A DNA stretch of 64,000 nt from Dastarcus helophoroides. Lineage: Eukaryota; Arthropoda; Insecta; Coleoptera; Bothrideridae. Shown here one piece after another: positions 26,755-34,783 of the stretch; position 1 is the stretch's first letter; each line of letters opens with the position of its first letter. The notes under the pieces are model-generated. The model saw nothing but the letters and a program-made list of their open reading frames with translations. It did no database searches and was not told where the DNA came from. The position numbers and the translations under genes are program-made. The stretch lies in NCBI GenBank assembly GCA_028583605.1, contig CM053332.1, positions 744,001-808,000 on the forward strand, in the 5' to 3' direction.

Positions 26755-28854
26755 CTTCCGGTTTCTAGACTGATCTCCGTGCAGATAAGATTATCGCTTG
26801 AGGAAATTTCGGGAGCGCTTATCTGCCGTTTAATTCATTATTGCGGCCGCTTCCCCTTATCAATTTTTTCTAGAAAAATTCCTTACTAAATTCTGTAATT
26901 ACATTTTGTTACGATATTTAGTTTTCCAGTTTCGAAATTACTACATAATTATTAGGAAATTGTTACTAAAATAATTCATCTGGAGCGCTAAATTATTTAA
27001 AGCTTTTTAAGAAAACTTAGATCTAGATCTTAATTATCAAGGAACTTTACCTAAAACTTTGAAATATCGGAAGCACTGAATGATTAAAAAAATGCATTAG
27101 AGTTTTAAAATCTCAAGAAAGTTTATCGAACAAATCAAACTATCAAATAATTTATTTGAAACCTCAAATTTTTACATCCAATTTTTTAGTCATTTCAAAA
27201 AAAAACTAGAAATAAATATCTAAATAGTTATTGAAATTTACCGAGAGATACAAAGTCTCCAGAGGCATCTAAGGCTCTAAAGTTCCAAGGTGAAACAGCT
27301 AAACATTAAGTTATCAGGGTAATCTTATTTAGAAACCTGTATTTTTAAAGACATTTTCGTAAGGGTTTTTAATGTCAAATTCAAGAAATTTTATCCAAAA
27401 TTCTAGTCTTTTTTTAGCCTTTATCTAGAGTTTTGAAACCCCAAGGAAAATGTAGAGCTCTAAAATGTTCTTAACTACAAAGAAAATTGGGTTCTTCGAG
27501 AAAGTGTCTAAAATACTGAATACATTAAAAAAACCCAAACAGCATAAAATTGTTAAGAAGTATAGCAAAGATTATCAAATTAAAAAAATAACCTTGTAAT
27601 GTTCTTCTCAAGAATATCAAAAAAGTATATCTTAAGTTTTTTTAAAGAAATTAGAAAAAATTCATCTTGAAGTTTAAGTTGCTGATATAGAGCCATGAAG
27701 ACTTAAGGAAATTGAGTCAGAACTTTCAAATGTAAATAACACTTAACACAAGATTTTAGCTAACAACATTTTTAGGATAACTTCAATAACTCCCTGCATA
27801 TGACCAAAAGCCAGAAAAAGCATAAAATTGTAGAAAAAAACTTATTATGTAACCTCTTCTAAGATTTTAAAATTCATAAGAATACAAAGAATAAATATCT
27901 AGGGTGTCAAATTTTCAAGGAAACTCATCTTCTTTCAAAATCTTAAAAAATAACCCTATTATGCCCTTGAAACAGAATGAGTAGGAAGCAAAGATAAAGA
28001 TAGATCTGCCGTTTTAAACGAGGACAAACTGTAATTATGGGGAAAAATTCTGCTTGGCCACGAATTCTAGATTTTGAAAGTTCTACAGAAAAAATATTTC
28101 CGATACATAAAAGTTTTCACTGTGCAAAGTTAAATTGAACATGAATTTGTGGTCCTTAGGTGTCCCGTATGCTTTAAAAATGTTGTTCTTCGGGGGATCA
28201 GACTTACATATCAATTCTTGCGAACATTTCCCACGACAGTATTTGCGGAAAAAATTTCCTGTCAGACATATAAATATGCAATTATAGAACAGGCAATACA
28301 AAAATACACGAAGAAAAAAAATATAACAAAAGTCAGTTTATCAAATACACATTATCTATAAAAATGCAAGAAAGCATGAAATTAATTAATTAGATAAGAC
28401 GTGATCAATATCAACTCTATTTTTTTACGTGTATTTTTTAGAATTGGGTAAGATGTTTTTGAAACATCCCTGTGTTTCCTTCTGAGAACAATCCTAGCAA
28501 AGTCCGAGAAGGACAAACTGAGAGCCCCTCAAACTAGCTTCGACGAGGTGAAAGATTTATCTAAATTGGAGAAGCACCTGTCGCAAGTCGCAGAGAGAAT
28601 TTCTAAAAAACTGCCCCTTCAGCAAACACGTCTGGAAGAAGGTATATATTATAAGTAAACGAAACCTTGAGTTTAAATGAAAGCTTTTTTATATACTCTT
28701 GACAGAAGCCAGTAACGATCAAATCACACCCTTGGAGACTGTTCCCATTGGACGCAAATTAGGGGAATCCAGCGGACGTCTGCTGTCTGCTCGAAAGTCC
28801 CGTTCCGCGAAAATTAATAAAGCGGAAGAACAAATGAATTCATTATCTACGTAA
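2664..28854 (+). CDS. BBS9: Bardet-Biedl syndrome 9 protein (PTHB1)
   Basis: Ten exons: 2664-2923, 16978-17066, 17121-17385, 17447-17697, 17748-18050, 18655-19128, 19640-19935, 20030-20335, 28442-28641, 28706-28854, giving about 860 aa (human about 887). BBS9 is a core BBSome subunit, which carries membrane proteins in cilia. Family blocks seen in order: MSLFKAREFW; LMYEHNLRRSAANM with GSFGG; ILGERNYYCL; MKRLDF; SLKWSAQL; LQCCYLGTEPS (N-terminal beta-propeller); then HKITLNINQSPVTL, SSERYRLQSDSL and KRLISKFKVKNPTPL (ear, platform and helical region), then a charged tail. Phases of exons 1-8 agree at every GT-AG junction. Intron 4 is only 50 bp and uses a GTTAGA donor. Intron 1 (14 kb) and intron 8 (8.1 kb) are transposon-filled. 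Exon 9 carries an apparent extra A near 28450 that would stop translation unless there is an unseen micro-exon or a sequence error. Confidence 0.93.
2924..5636. other. BBS9 intron 1, part before the mariner
   Basis: AT-rich intron sequence with no exon. At 4886-5185 there is a possible hAT remnant: it opens with CAGTGGTGCTCAA and has repeated GTGGCTCG-like words, but no matching far end or 8-bp duplication was found. From about 5190 to 5520 the sequence is the AAATTT/GAAATTTT simple-sequence type. Confidence 0.45.
6301..7720. repeat. Inverted repeat pair inside the hAT
   Basis: Segments 6301-6336 and 7684-7720 are near inverse copies sharing CCCACGCAG and GACCGGAACTA. They could be ends of a nested 1.4-kb insertion, but no target duplication was found. 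A 112-residue ORF between them is AT-driven and not recognised. Confidence 0.4.
7970..8598. repeat. Inverted repeat (possible nested MITE)
   Basis: AGAGACTAAATAGACTGAAC at about 7970-7989 is matched exactly by its inverse at 8579-8598. The 630-bp interval has no protein. No clear target duplication was found, so the MITE interpretation is tentative. Confidence 0.45.
8675..8966. repeat. Inverted repeat of about 290 bp inside the hAT
   Basis: Left arm 8675-8714 and right arm 8925-8966 are imperfect inverses: GTAATACCTCTATATGGC against GTAATACTTCTATATGGC, continuing into CGTTTCT. The interval is clearly GC-richer than its surroundings. It is probably a small nested element. Confidence 0.4.
9970..11054 (-). 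pseudogene. Mariner/Tc1-superfamily transposase, broken
   Basis: It starts at 11054. An open 142-aa N-terminal part (down to 10626) has two helix-turn-helix-like blocks: NEVIRLFREKNPNLPPIS, and PISRIGRELQISQSSVARIL. After a frameshift the catalytic part continues with NILFSDEST (first Asp), then NGAPPHFSS where the family has D-G-A-P, so the second catalytic Asp reads as Asn. Next come RSRDLRPMDYFLWGHL (third acidic residue) and LVNGQHFEYLL near the end. Stops and frameshifts interrupt it. It is related to the long-terminal-repeat mariners common in insect genomes. Inactive by sequence. Confidence 0.8.
11444..11885. other. Intron sequence between mariner and Gypsy
   Basis: The first 44 bases are the inverse of the 43 bases that precede the mariner at its left end. 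The rest is AT-rich with no feature recognised. Confidence 0.4.
11886..12214 (+). repeat. 5' LTR of the Gypsy element
   Basis: It has a TATAAAAG box at 12047-12054 and AATAAA at 12159-12164, the usual LTR promoter and polyadenylation pair. It contains GCGGCCGC and repeated GTTA units (TTAGTTAGTTAGTTAG). Confidence 0.9.
12370..13560 (+). pseudogene. Gypsy gag remnant
   Basis: The N-terminal part is a run of Glu, Lys, Arg and Gln codons with internal tandem repeats. The middle is capsid-like: the segment at 13082-13498 stays open and contains LQEFEADVRRLAYIAHP and GIRHPEVQRVIRL. A CCHC zinc-knuckle start (TCYNCGKSG) is readable near 13510 in another frame. Stops separate the pieces. Several long minus-strand ORFs over 12300-12650 are only antisense shadows of the Lys/Glu repeat. 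Confidence 0.75.
12460..12600 (+). repeat. Tandem repeat of about 36 bp in gag
   Basis: Units built on GACAAGAAAAAGAACAGG and AGAAAGAACGAAGACGA occur about four times. They encode a Lys/Glu/Arg-rich repeat, probably helical. Unit copies differ by a few bases. Confidence 0.65.
13680..16290 (+). pseudogene. Gypsy pol remnant (PR, RT, RNase H, IN)
   Basis: Protease: the region near 13735 reads EVTGALVTL where the family has a catalytic D-T-G-A motif, so the aspartate is missing. Reverse transcriptase: 14402-14690 has GVIEESNNPW, FCVDYQKLN and STLDLKSRYWQV, then jumps to the connection region. The segment that would carry the YxDD catalytic motif is deleted. RNase H is fragmentary (RTDHSALSWL near 14992). 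Integrase: 15128-15520 has a GGHLGINKT-type zinc region, then a core at 15596-15808 with stops. The C-terminal part (about 16085-16260) keeps VYNPQRRKGVSPK and VVHLNRL. Not functional. Confidence 0.85.
16326..16644 (+). repeat. 3' LTR of the Gypsy element
   Basis: Collinear with the 5' LTR from TGTAAC to GCAACA. It has lost short segments near its start and in the GTTA-repeat, and differs at many single bases. Confidence 0.9.
16645..16977. other. End of BBS9 intron 1
   Basis: AT-rich, ending in a T-run and TTTTTAG acceptor immediately before BBS9 exon 2. The upstream open frame in this stretch is intronic read-through, not coding. Confidence 0.6.
18051..18654. other. BBS9 intron 5
   Basis: Begins GTAAGCC and ends TTTCAG. 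From about 18240 to 18560 it is the AAATTTC/GAAATTT simple-sequence type seen elsewhere in the window. No other feature. Confidence 0.7.
19129..19639. other. BBS9 intron 6
   Basis: Begins GTAAGAT and ends ATTTTAG. The open frame at 19462-19639 runs into exon 7 without a stop, but family alignment places the exon start at 19640. Earlier residues (a hydrophobic, Ala-rich run) have no BBS9 counterpart. Retention of this intron cannot be excluded from sequence alone. Confidence 0.6.
20336..21896. other. BBS9 intron 8, part before the mariner
   Basis: Starts with the strong donor GTAAGT. AT-rich with no exon or transposon recognised. From 21700 onward it becomes simple-sequence-like. Confidence 0.5.
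21899..23399 (+). mobile_element. Mariner/Tc1-type element with TA duplication
   Basis: Terminal inverted repeats of about 31 bp share CAC at the tip and GTTTGTCGGCAAAA at the inner end. TA lies on both sides (21897-21898 and 23400-23401). Length is 1501 bp. The plus-strand transposase remnant starts near 22528 (MDVRRQLILHMHKM). It keeps SKSSVHNIIHKDLGLKAYK (helix-turn-helix), FSDEKLF (first catalytic Asp) and FCFLQDSA (second Asp). It then jumps to the C-terminal KRLRAAVKIKG, so the segment with the third acidic residue is deleted. Stops and frameshifts are present. Confidence 0.8.
23402..26532. other. Simple-sequence-like AT block and intron sequence
   Basis: From 23402 to about 25530 the sequence is almost entirely built from short words such as AAAATTT, GAAATTTT and TTTTCAAAATTT on both strands, with no long exact tandem unit. 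From 25540 to 26532 it is ordinary AT-rich intron. ORFs of 60-120 codons here are composition-driven. Confidence 0.55.
26533..26912 (-). mobile_element. Solo LTR of the same Gypsy family, inverted
   Basis: Reverse complement of the LTR at 11886-12214: starts TGTTGCG at 26533 and ends TTTTGTTAC near 26911. It keeps the GCGGCCGC and AGATAAGCGCTCC-type blocks. No internal region or partner LTR is nearby, so it is most simply a recombination product. A TA microsatellite sits where the intact LTR has its TATA box. Confidence 0.85.
26707..26752. repeat. (TA)23 microsatellite
   Basis: Forty-six bases of uninterrupted TA inside the solo LTR. Confidence 0.97.
26914..28441. other. End of BBS9 intron 8
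   Basis: AT-rich intron with no recognised element. It ends in a T-rich tract and TTTTTTAG directly before exon 9. Confidence 0.5.
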
Positions 28855-28893
28855 ATTATTTTAAATTGTTTGACTTGTCATTGTTAAACATAA

Positions 28894-28899
28894 AATAAA
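28894..28899 (+). terminator. Polyadenylation signal of BBS9
   Basis: AATAAA 40 bp after the BBS9 stop codon, followed by a T-rich stretch. Confidence 0.7.
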
Positions 28900-31411
28900 G
28901 TTTCGTATATGTTTTTTCTTATGCGTATTTATTTTATAAAAAGTAAATAGTCGGATGAGCAACTGAAGAATATGCATCATCAACCCTTACTGGGGATATT
29001 TTGTAAAGGTTTTGGAAGATACTGTGATAAATTTCTTTTCGTGCTTATCATATTCATAAGTATTGGCTTCAGCCATAATAATAAAAATGTGCAACATATT
29101 TATATTTTTGACTAAATAATTGACAAAGTTCGAAAACGTTCATATCGGTTCATCATGGAGCTGTGATTATAAATACATACACAGTTTTCTATAAAATGTA
29201 GCCCAAGATGTTTACTTTTTGATTTTTTAATGGTCCCGCTTTCTTTTTTGACACATTTGGCCACTAATTAAGCTAAATCATTTTATGTTAGTGGAAATTC
29301 CCAATTGGTCATGTGACAGAGTATGCTAGTTATAATGTTTACTCCTCTTCAGGTCTTAGGGTGGCGATATATTGTCTACCCATGTTCGGGACCTCGGGGT
29401 GGTGAGTTATTGGCTGCTCATCTCCAGAATTTAGGGCATTATAAATGTTCCGAGTCTACTATGCTTACGAAAGGGCTATTGTAAAGTGTCATACGTAGAA
29501 TTTTGAGGTGTCATTTGGTCCCAACTCTTCCTAATGTCAGAAAACGCTTTTTCTAAAGTTTCCATAGTAGCAATTATTTCAGGTCTTGGTAATACTTTTA
29601 ACTATTACTTTTTAACCGTACCGAAAAAAAAGTAAAACATAACAGAATCTTATAATAATTGAAATGTAACCACTGCTGACTAACTAGTCTGAGTGAAAAA
29701 GTAGTCCCGGATTAAGGTATCTGGCAAAATTTAAACTTTAACTCAAAAAGTACTAAGGTCAGAATCTTTTACTTTTTTCTTTTATTTTTTAAATTAAATC
29801 CACCTGTAAAGGGTAACCCAATTATGGTGGTGTAATACCGCGAGTGGGATGCGAGAGTGCCAATTTATTCTAATCCCGATGGATTTCTGTCAGCACTGCC
29901 CAAGGCGTAACCATATCGACCAATTCTTCTTGAGAAAACATTGTCTTTCAGTACTAATACCAAGACCTTGCGACAACAATGAGATAAACTGTCAGTTATT
30001 GCCGGACAAACGAGACGAAACAAAACCGCGACATCCAGGGCTAACGCGATAATAGGAAATTAATTAAAATTTTTACAAAATTCTACATTTCTCAAAAATT
30101 ATTGAACGGAGGTGACAATACCTGGTACCAAAAAAAAGTAATTTAATTTCGCATCCGATGAGATAATCCAAGATAGGTGGTTCCATTTGAAAAAATTAAC
30201 TTATGCATGTTTGAACAACTGAAAAATTGAGTCGACGTATGTGAAGAAATTTAAGAAATCTTGCTAACAGTAAAGCCGTAAACAAATACTCCATTTCTTC
30301 CTGAATCCAAAACCGTATGCCACACAACTCTGAGTCATTGCGTTTGGAAAATATCGTTAATGGCGTCAAGCTCCGAAATCGTCAAATTTAACCAAAAAAT
30401 TAAATTACGCAAAAACGGTTCAACTAAGAGCCTATATCGTCTTAATAAATTCATATTCATTTTTAACAAGGAATCCAAAAATGTAAAGATACATAGGGTG
30501 TTCTATTTAAAATAAGAAAGTTGTTTTCATTTCCGGTGCAACCGGAAGACCGCCATATTTAGCAATAATTTTAAGTTGTGGAGAACTTTATTTCGAACAA
30601 CTTTTATTCGAAACATTTTTTGATATTTTGAACGATAGGCCTACCAAAGACCGATTCCCGCTTAGTGACTGACCCTGTATATTTAAAGGAATACGCAATT
30701 TAATTTCCGAACTAACATATGTCTCAAAAGTTATGGCCCGAAATATTTAACCACATTTTTTTTTGTAATACATTATTTTATTCCAATTTTCATTATTTAC
30801 TGTAATCAACAGTTAAGTAAAATAACAAAATTATTAGCTTAAACCAAATGAAAAGACTTGTGTTCTTCAATGAGGAGCAATTTTCTGCGAAAGTCAATCA
30901 TTTGGTTTTGGGTAACCTGAACACCAACATCAGCTAGGCGTCTTTTTTTGAAAATTCTACGCCTTAGTTGTTCTTTGTTTTTGCTTACCAACCAATTGAA
31001 TGAACCTGACGTAAATAGGGGGGCAAATATTGAGATTATAGTTTCTCAGATTAAAGGGTTAGCAAAAAGCAAAAAAGAAAAGGGGGAAACATAATTACAT
31101 TATTGGAACAAAGAAAGGAAGACTGAAGCAAATGTATTCAAAAATTATTTCACAATCTGCAAGAAGTCAATGGTTGCAGGGCCACAAAATACAAAATGTT
31201 AAAATTTTGTACGGGAATGTGCAAGGAAATTGTTGTCTCTTCAAATCAAGGGTATGACAGATGTCTTTGTAATCAGAAATGCAAAACCAAAAAATCGAAA
31301 TGTCGCAAGTCTGGAAAATTATAAAACCCAAAATACTAACACAGCAATTCCTACTTCAACAATTAAAAAATAAGGTCCGAAGTTCGCTACTTATACAGAA
31401 TAGACCATAGA
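28900..31411. other. Intergenic DNA after BBS9
   Basis: No gene recognised. A GC-richer patch at 29840-30050 has a 67-codon ORF without any known motif. Near 30495-30680 a fragment opens with AGGGTGTTCTATTTAAAAT and closes with TGACTGACCCTGTATA. It resembles ends of Tc1/mariner-type relics but is not resolved. Confidence 0.4.
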
Positions 31412-32760
31412 TAATGGTACATAGAGCAAGAGTGGATTTTTTGTATAAAAATAATGTAATTTAGCTACATTTACCTTATACCAAAAGGTGATATTAAGCG
31501 AGATACACGGTGACAAAGTTGAAAAAAAAAATGATTTTTTCGCATCACTGATGAACACATTTCATTATAGGCAAGAAATTTGGCATAGAGGGGTTTCTTT
31601 GGTAAAGAAATTTTAATTTGCTAATAAATTACCACTAACTTATAGGGGGCTCCACCTGCGCTACCTTCTATTATTCTAAAGCATCACAACTTTTTTGTGC
31701 CTCCATGTACTACTTATTTTAAATAGACACTTTTATTTATCTACATTTTCTACGTAAAAAAGGTATACTTTCTAAAGGTTGATACAAGCAACCGTTTTCA
31801 AGATATTTGCCTTCAAACTTTGCCGTACGCTTATTTTAAGTTATGTAAATGTGAAGTTTTCGCAGTAGGTTTTAAAATAAAAGTAATAAAACTGACCTTA
31901 AAATAGTTTATATTAAATATTACTCTACTGATATCATTATTACACACATTTTTTTAAATTTCTAAAGCAAATTCAAATAAAATACCAAAACTAAAGTGAT
32001 TTTCAAAAATAAATGTTCGAGAAATGACCTTTTTTATGTAAAAGAATTGTAAACAATTAAAAATCTGGGTGTCTTTTATTGGAATTCATATCCAAATATC
32101 TGCTTTGACCACCCAGACTGTTAACATTTTTTTGTGCGGACTCAGAGATCATATCTCACATCTCTGTTAGAAAATAGATTATGTCTTAATATTTTCCATT
32201 TTCTTTATTGAGATTTTCAAAATTTAGGTAATAATAGTATGAGCAAAGTAATATTTGACATAAATTAGTTTGAAAGCTGTCTTATTAGTAACTTTTTTCA
32301 AGTCTACTTTGAAAATTTAATATCTTAGTAATTTAAAACAAAGGCACTTCAAACATTTCAAGACAAATATCTTGGAAACGGTTGCTCGTACCAGTTTTTA
32401 GAAAGGTGTATCTTTTTTACGTAAAAAATATGGGAAAATAAAACTACACATTTAAAATTAATATACGTGGGTGCACAAAAAAGTTATGACGATTTAGAGT
32501 CATACAAGATAGCGCAGGTAGCACCCCCTGTCAGCTATTGATAATATGAGAGAATTAGAGTTTGTCAACTTAGGAAACTTCTTTGTGGCAAATTTCGTGC
32601 TTATATTACAATTAATTCAATAGTTATACGAAAAATTCGAATTTTTTTTTCAACTTTGACACTCTGTATCCCTATTAATATCAATTTTTGGTATAAGGTA
32701 AATGTAGCTAAATCACATTATTTTTATACGAAAAATTCACTCTTGCTCTATGTACCATTA
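31412..32760. mobile_element. Foldback element with about 400-bp inverted arms
   Basis: Left arm 31412-31830 and right arm 32355-32760 are imperfect inverses. They open and close with TAATGGTACATAGAGCAAG, share AGCTACATTTACCTTATACC-type sequence, CACCTGCGCTA, and TTTTTACGTAAAAAAG near the inner end. The central 500 bp is AT-rich with no ORF. A TA dinucleotide at both tips fits a Tc1/mariner-like non-autonomous origin. Confidence 0.7.
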
Positions 32761-32863
32761 CTTCCTGTATTTTTATAACCTTACTCTTTTGTAAGTTACA
32801 ATTATAATACCAAATCTACAACTTCTGAATGAGTTTAATTCTATTTTACTAGGTACCCATTTA

Positions 32864-32909
32864 CACTGCCCGAGATATCATGGTCATTGTGACCAATGTC
32901 CGGGCAGTG
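32864..32909. repeat. Nested hairpin CACTGCCCG / CGGGCAGTG
   Basis: A 9-bp outer stem (32864-32872 with 32901-32909) encloses a 6-bp inner stem TGGTCA/TGACCA (32881-32886 with 32890-32895). A related GGGCACTGCAC word follows near 32980. Function unknown. Confidence 0.5.
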
Positions 32910-33539
32910 AGGTTACCTCACAAATATTTTCTACAATGACCTTTTATGTTTGGCATTGTCTACATTGATCGGGCACTGCACACAATGACTGATTTCCCAC
33001 TAAAAAAACCACTTCACTTTCAAACTATATAAATTGTTTAATGTCAAATTCGTGGTCATTTCGATACCTACTAGGTATTACGTAGATTCTGAACAACATC
33101 AATTCCTGAACAATCCAGATCAATGTTTGACCCTGGATAGTTGGCATCCCTACTTGTACCCATTTATTTACAAAATATTTTGCTATTTCATATTAATCTT
33201 CCTTTCCAATTTATTATAGTTGTCGCCGTAATTTTATTTGAAAAAGCGAATTATCCAATGACTTCTTTAGGCTCCTAGAGAAATTATTTTACTATTAACA
33301 TGCTTTCATTTTCCGGGCTTATCAATATTTTCTACCTAACCAAATAATGCTTTGTTTCTCCTGATTGCAATTTATTGCGTAGCTGTCACTTTATCTAGCA
33401 GTATTAAAGCCGTTAAAGGCGTTTAACTTATAATTTGAAAATATTTAAATATTTTCAAGGTAAAAATATTAGAATTTTTTTAAATTAAGAATGCTATTTA
33501 ATATTCACTATTCTCTCTTAAAATGAATAACATAATGAT

Positions 33540-33735
33540 TATGGGTGTAGCTAAGATGTTTGTTCAGGGTGCCAACTGGGTTAACGATATTTCTCGGGTG
33601 GGCAAGAAGCTCTGTAAGGTGGGCATCTAATGCATTACAAGCATAAATAATGTATATGTGGATGTTTATAAGGTGGGCAATGATTTTTCTAGGGTGGGCG
33701 CTGACCATCCTTGCTCTCCCCTAGCTACGCCAATG
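33540..33735. mobile_element. 196-bp hAT MITE
   Basis: The right end closes CCCTAGCTACGCCAATG, the inverse of a typical hAT tip (CAxTGGCGTAGCTAGG). The left end reads TATGGGTGTAGCTAAG. The 8-bp flanks ATAATGAT (33532-33539) and ATAATGAC (33736-33743) agree at seven of eight bases, as expected for an old hAT duplication. No coding capacity; several GGTGGGCA words lie inside. Confidence 0.7.
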
Positions 33736-34783
33736 ATAATGACTGAGACACCTGTGTGAAATATTTTGATGTGTATTTTAATAAATTGACTCAATGGATA
33801 TGCATGTTACATCTTGTTTATACAGACCCACATTCAGTTTTTTACGGTAGCGGTAAATTTAATATAAAAACGTAATTAAACTATAATGTGTATGGTTGAG
33901 TTTGGAACAAAAAGTGCATTGAAATCTATTATAGTAAAAAGTAGCGACTGTATTTCAAAAATAAAATTAATGTTTGTTGCTCCAAGATCAAAAATCAAAC
34001 ACAAAATTTACTACGCTGTTTTAAACTCATTTAAAGCCCAATGATGGGGTTTCATCAGATTTGTTCTAAAGTTGTTATCAAGGCCCGAAAAAAGTAAAAT
34101 TCGAGATTTTATAAATAACAGGTAAATTAAAGTATTATAAATCATATTAAATATTTATGGGTCTCGGTTTATTAGTCTTTTGAGTGTTCTTTTTTTTATA
34201 TTTGGCCAAATTCGTATTTCTTATCCTTTCTGTGATGCCCTTACTGCCTCTCCTTGGACAGTTTATATTTTTTGATTGTAATTTTATTTCGCTTCCTGTG
34301 TGATTGCGGAAGAAGATTCTGTAACCTTGTCAAGCAAGACCGCCATATATAAAGTTAATTGGTAAAAATGAAATGAGGTGCACTACGTTCCATATATGCG
34401 ATTCAAACCAGTCGAAATGTTTTACTTTCACTCGTCGGCAAACGCATTCAGTGGTTACCAATTTGTCCAGGTACCTTACAGACGATAAACTTATGAAGAG
34501 AAAGCCCCCGCGAAACTGAAATTATGCTACCGTGAAATCGTCATAATTCAACGTTTTAAAATCGAGTTCGTCGCTAGTACTATAGTCGACAGTCCATTCC
34601 GCATCTCAATGTCGCATAATGTAGTGAATTGTTCGACGATGTATCGCTTATTAATAAACAAAAGCATTTGTTAATCAAAATAATTGTCTAATCAAGTAAC
34701 CTAGTTCGAGGTTGTTGTTATTGGGTAATCATGCTTTAGTGCTGTTTATTTGTGTTTTTGGTGCATTTTAATAGATTTAAGTT

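Noticed and set aside
29849..30052. 67-codon ORF in a GC-richer intergenic patch
   Set aside because: No motif, no splice partners and no resemblance to a family I know. The patch may be an unrecognised transposon relic.
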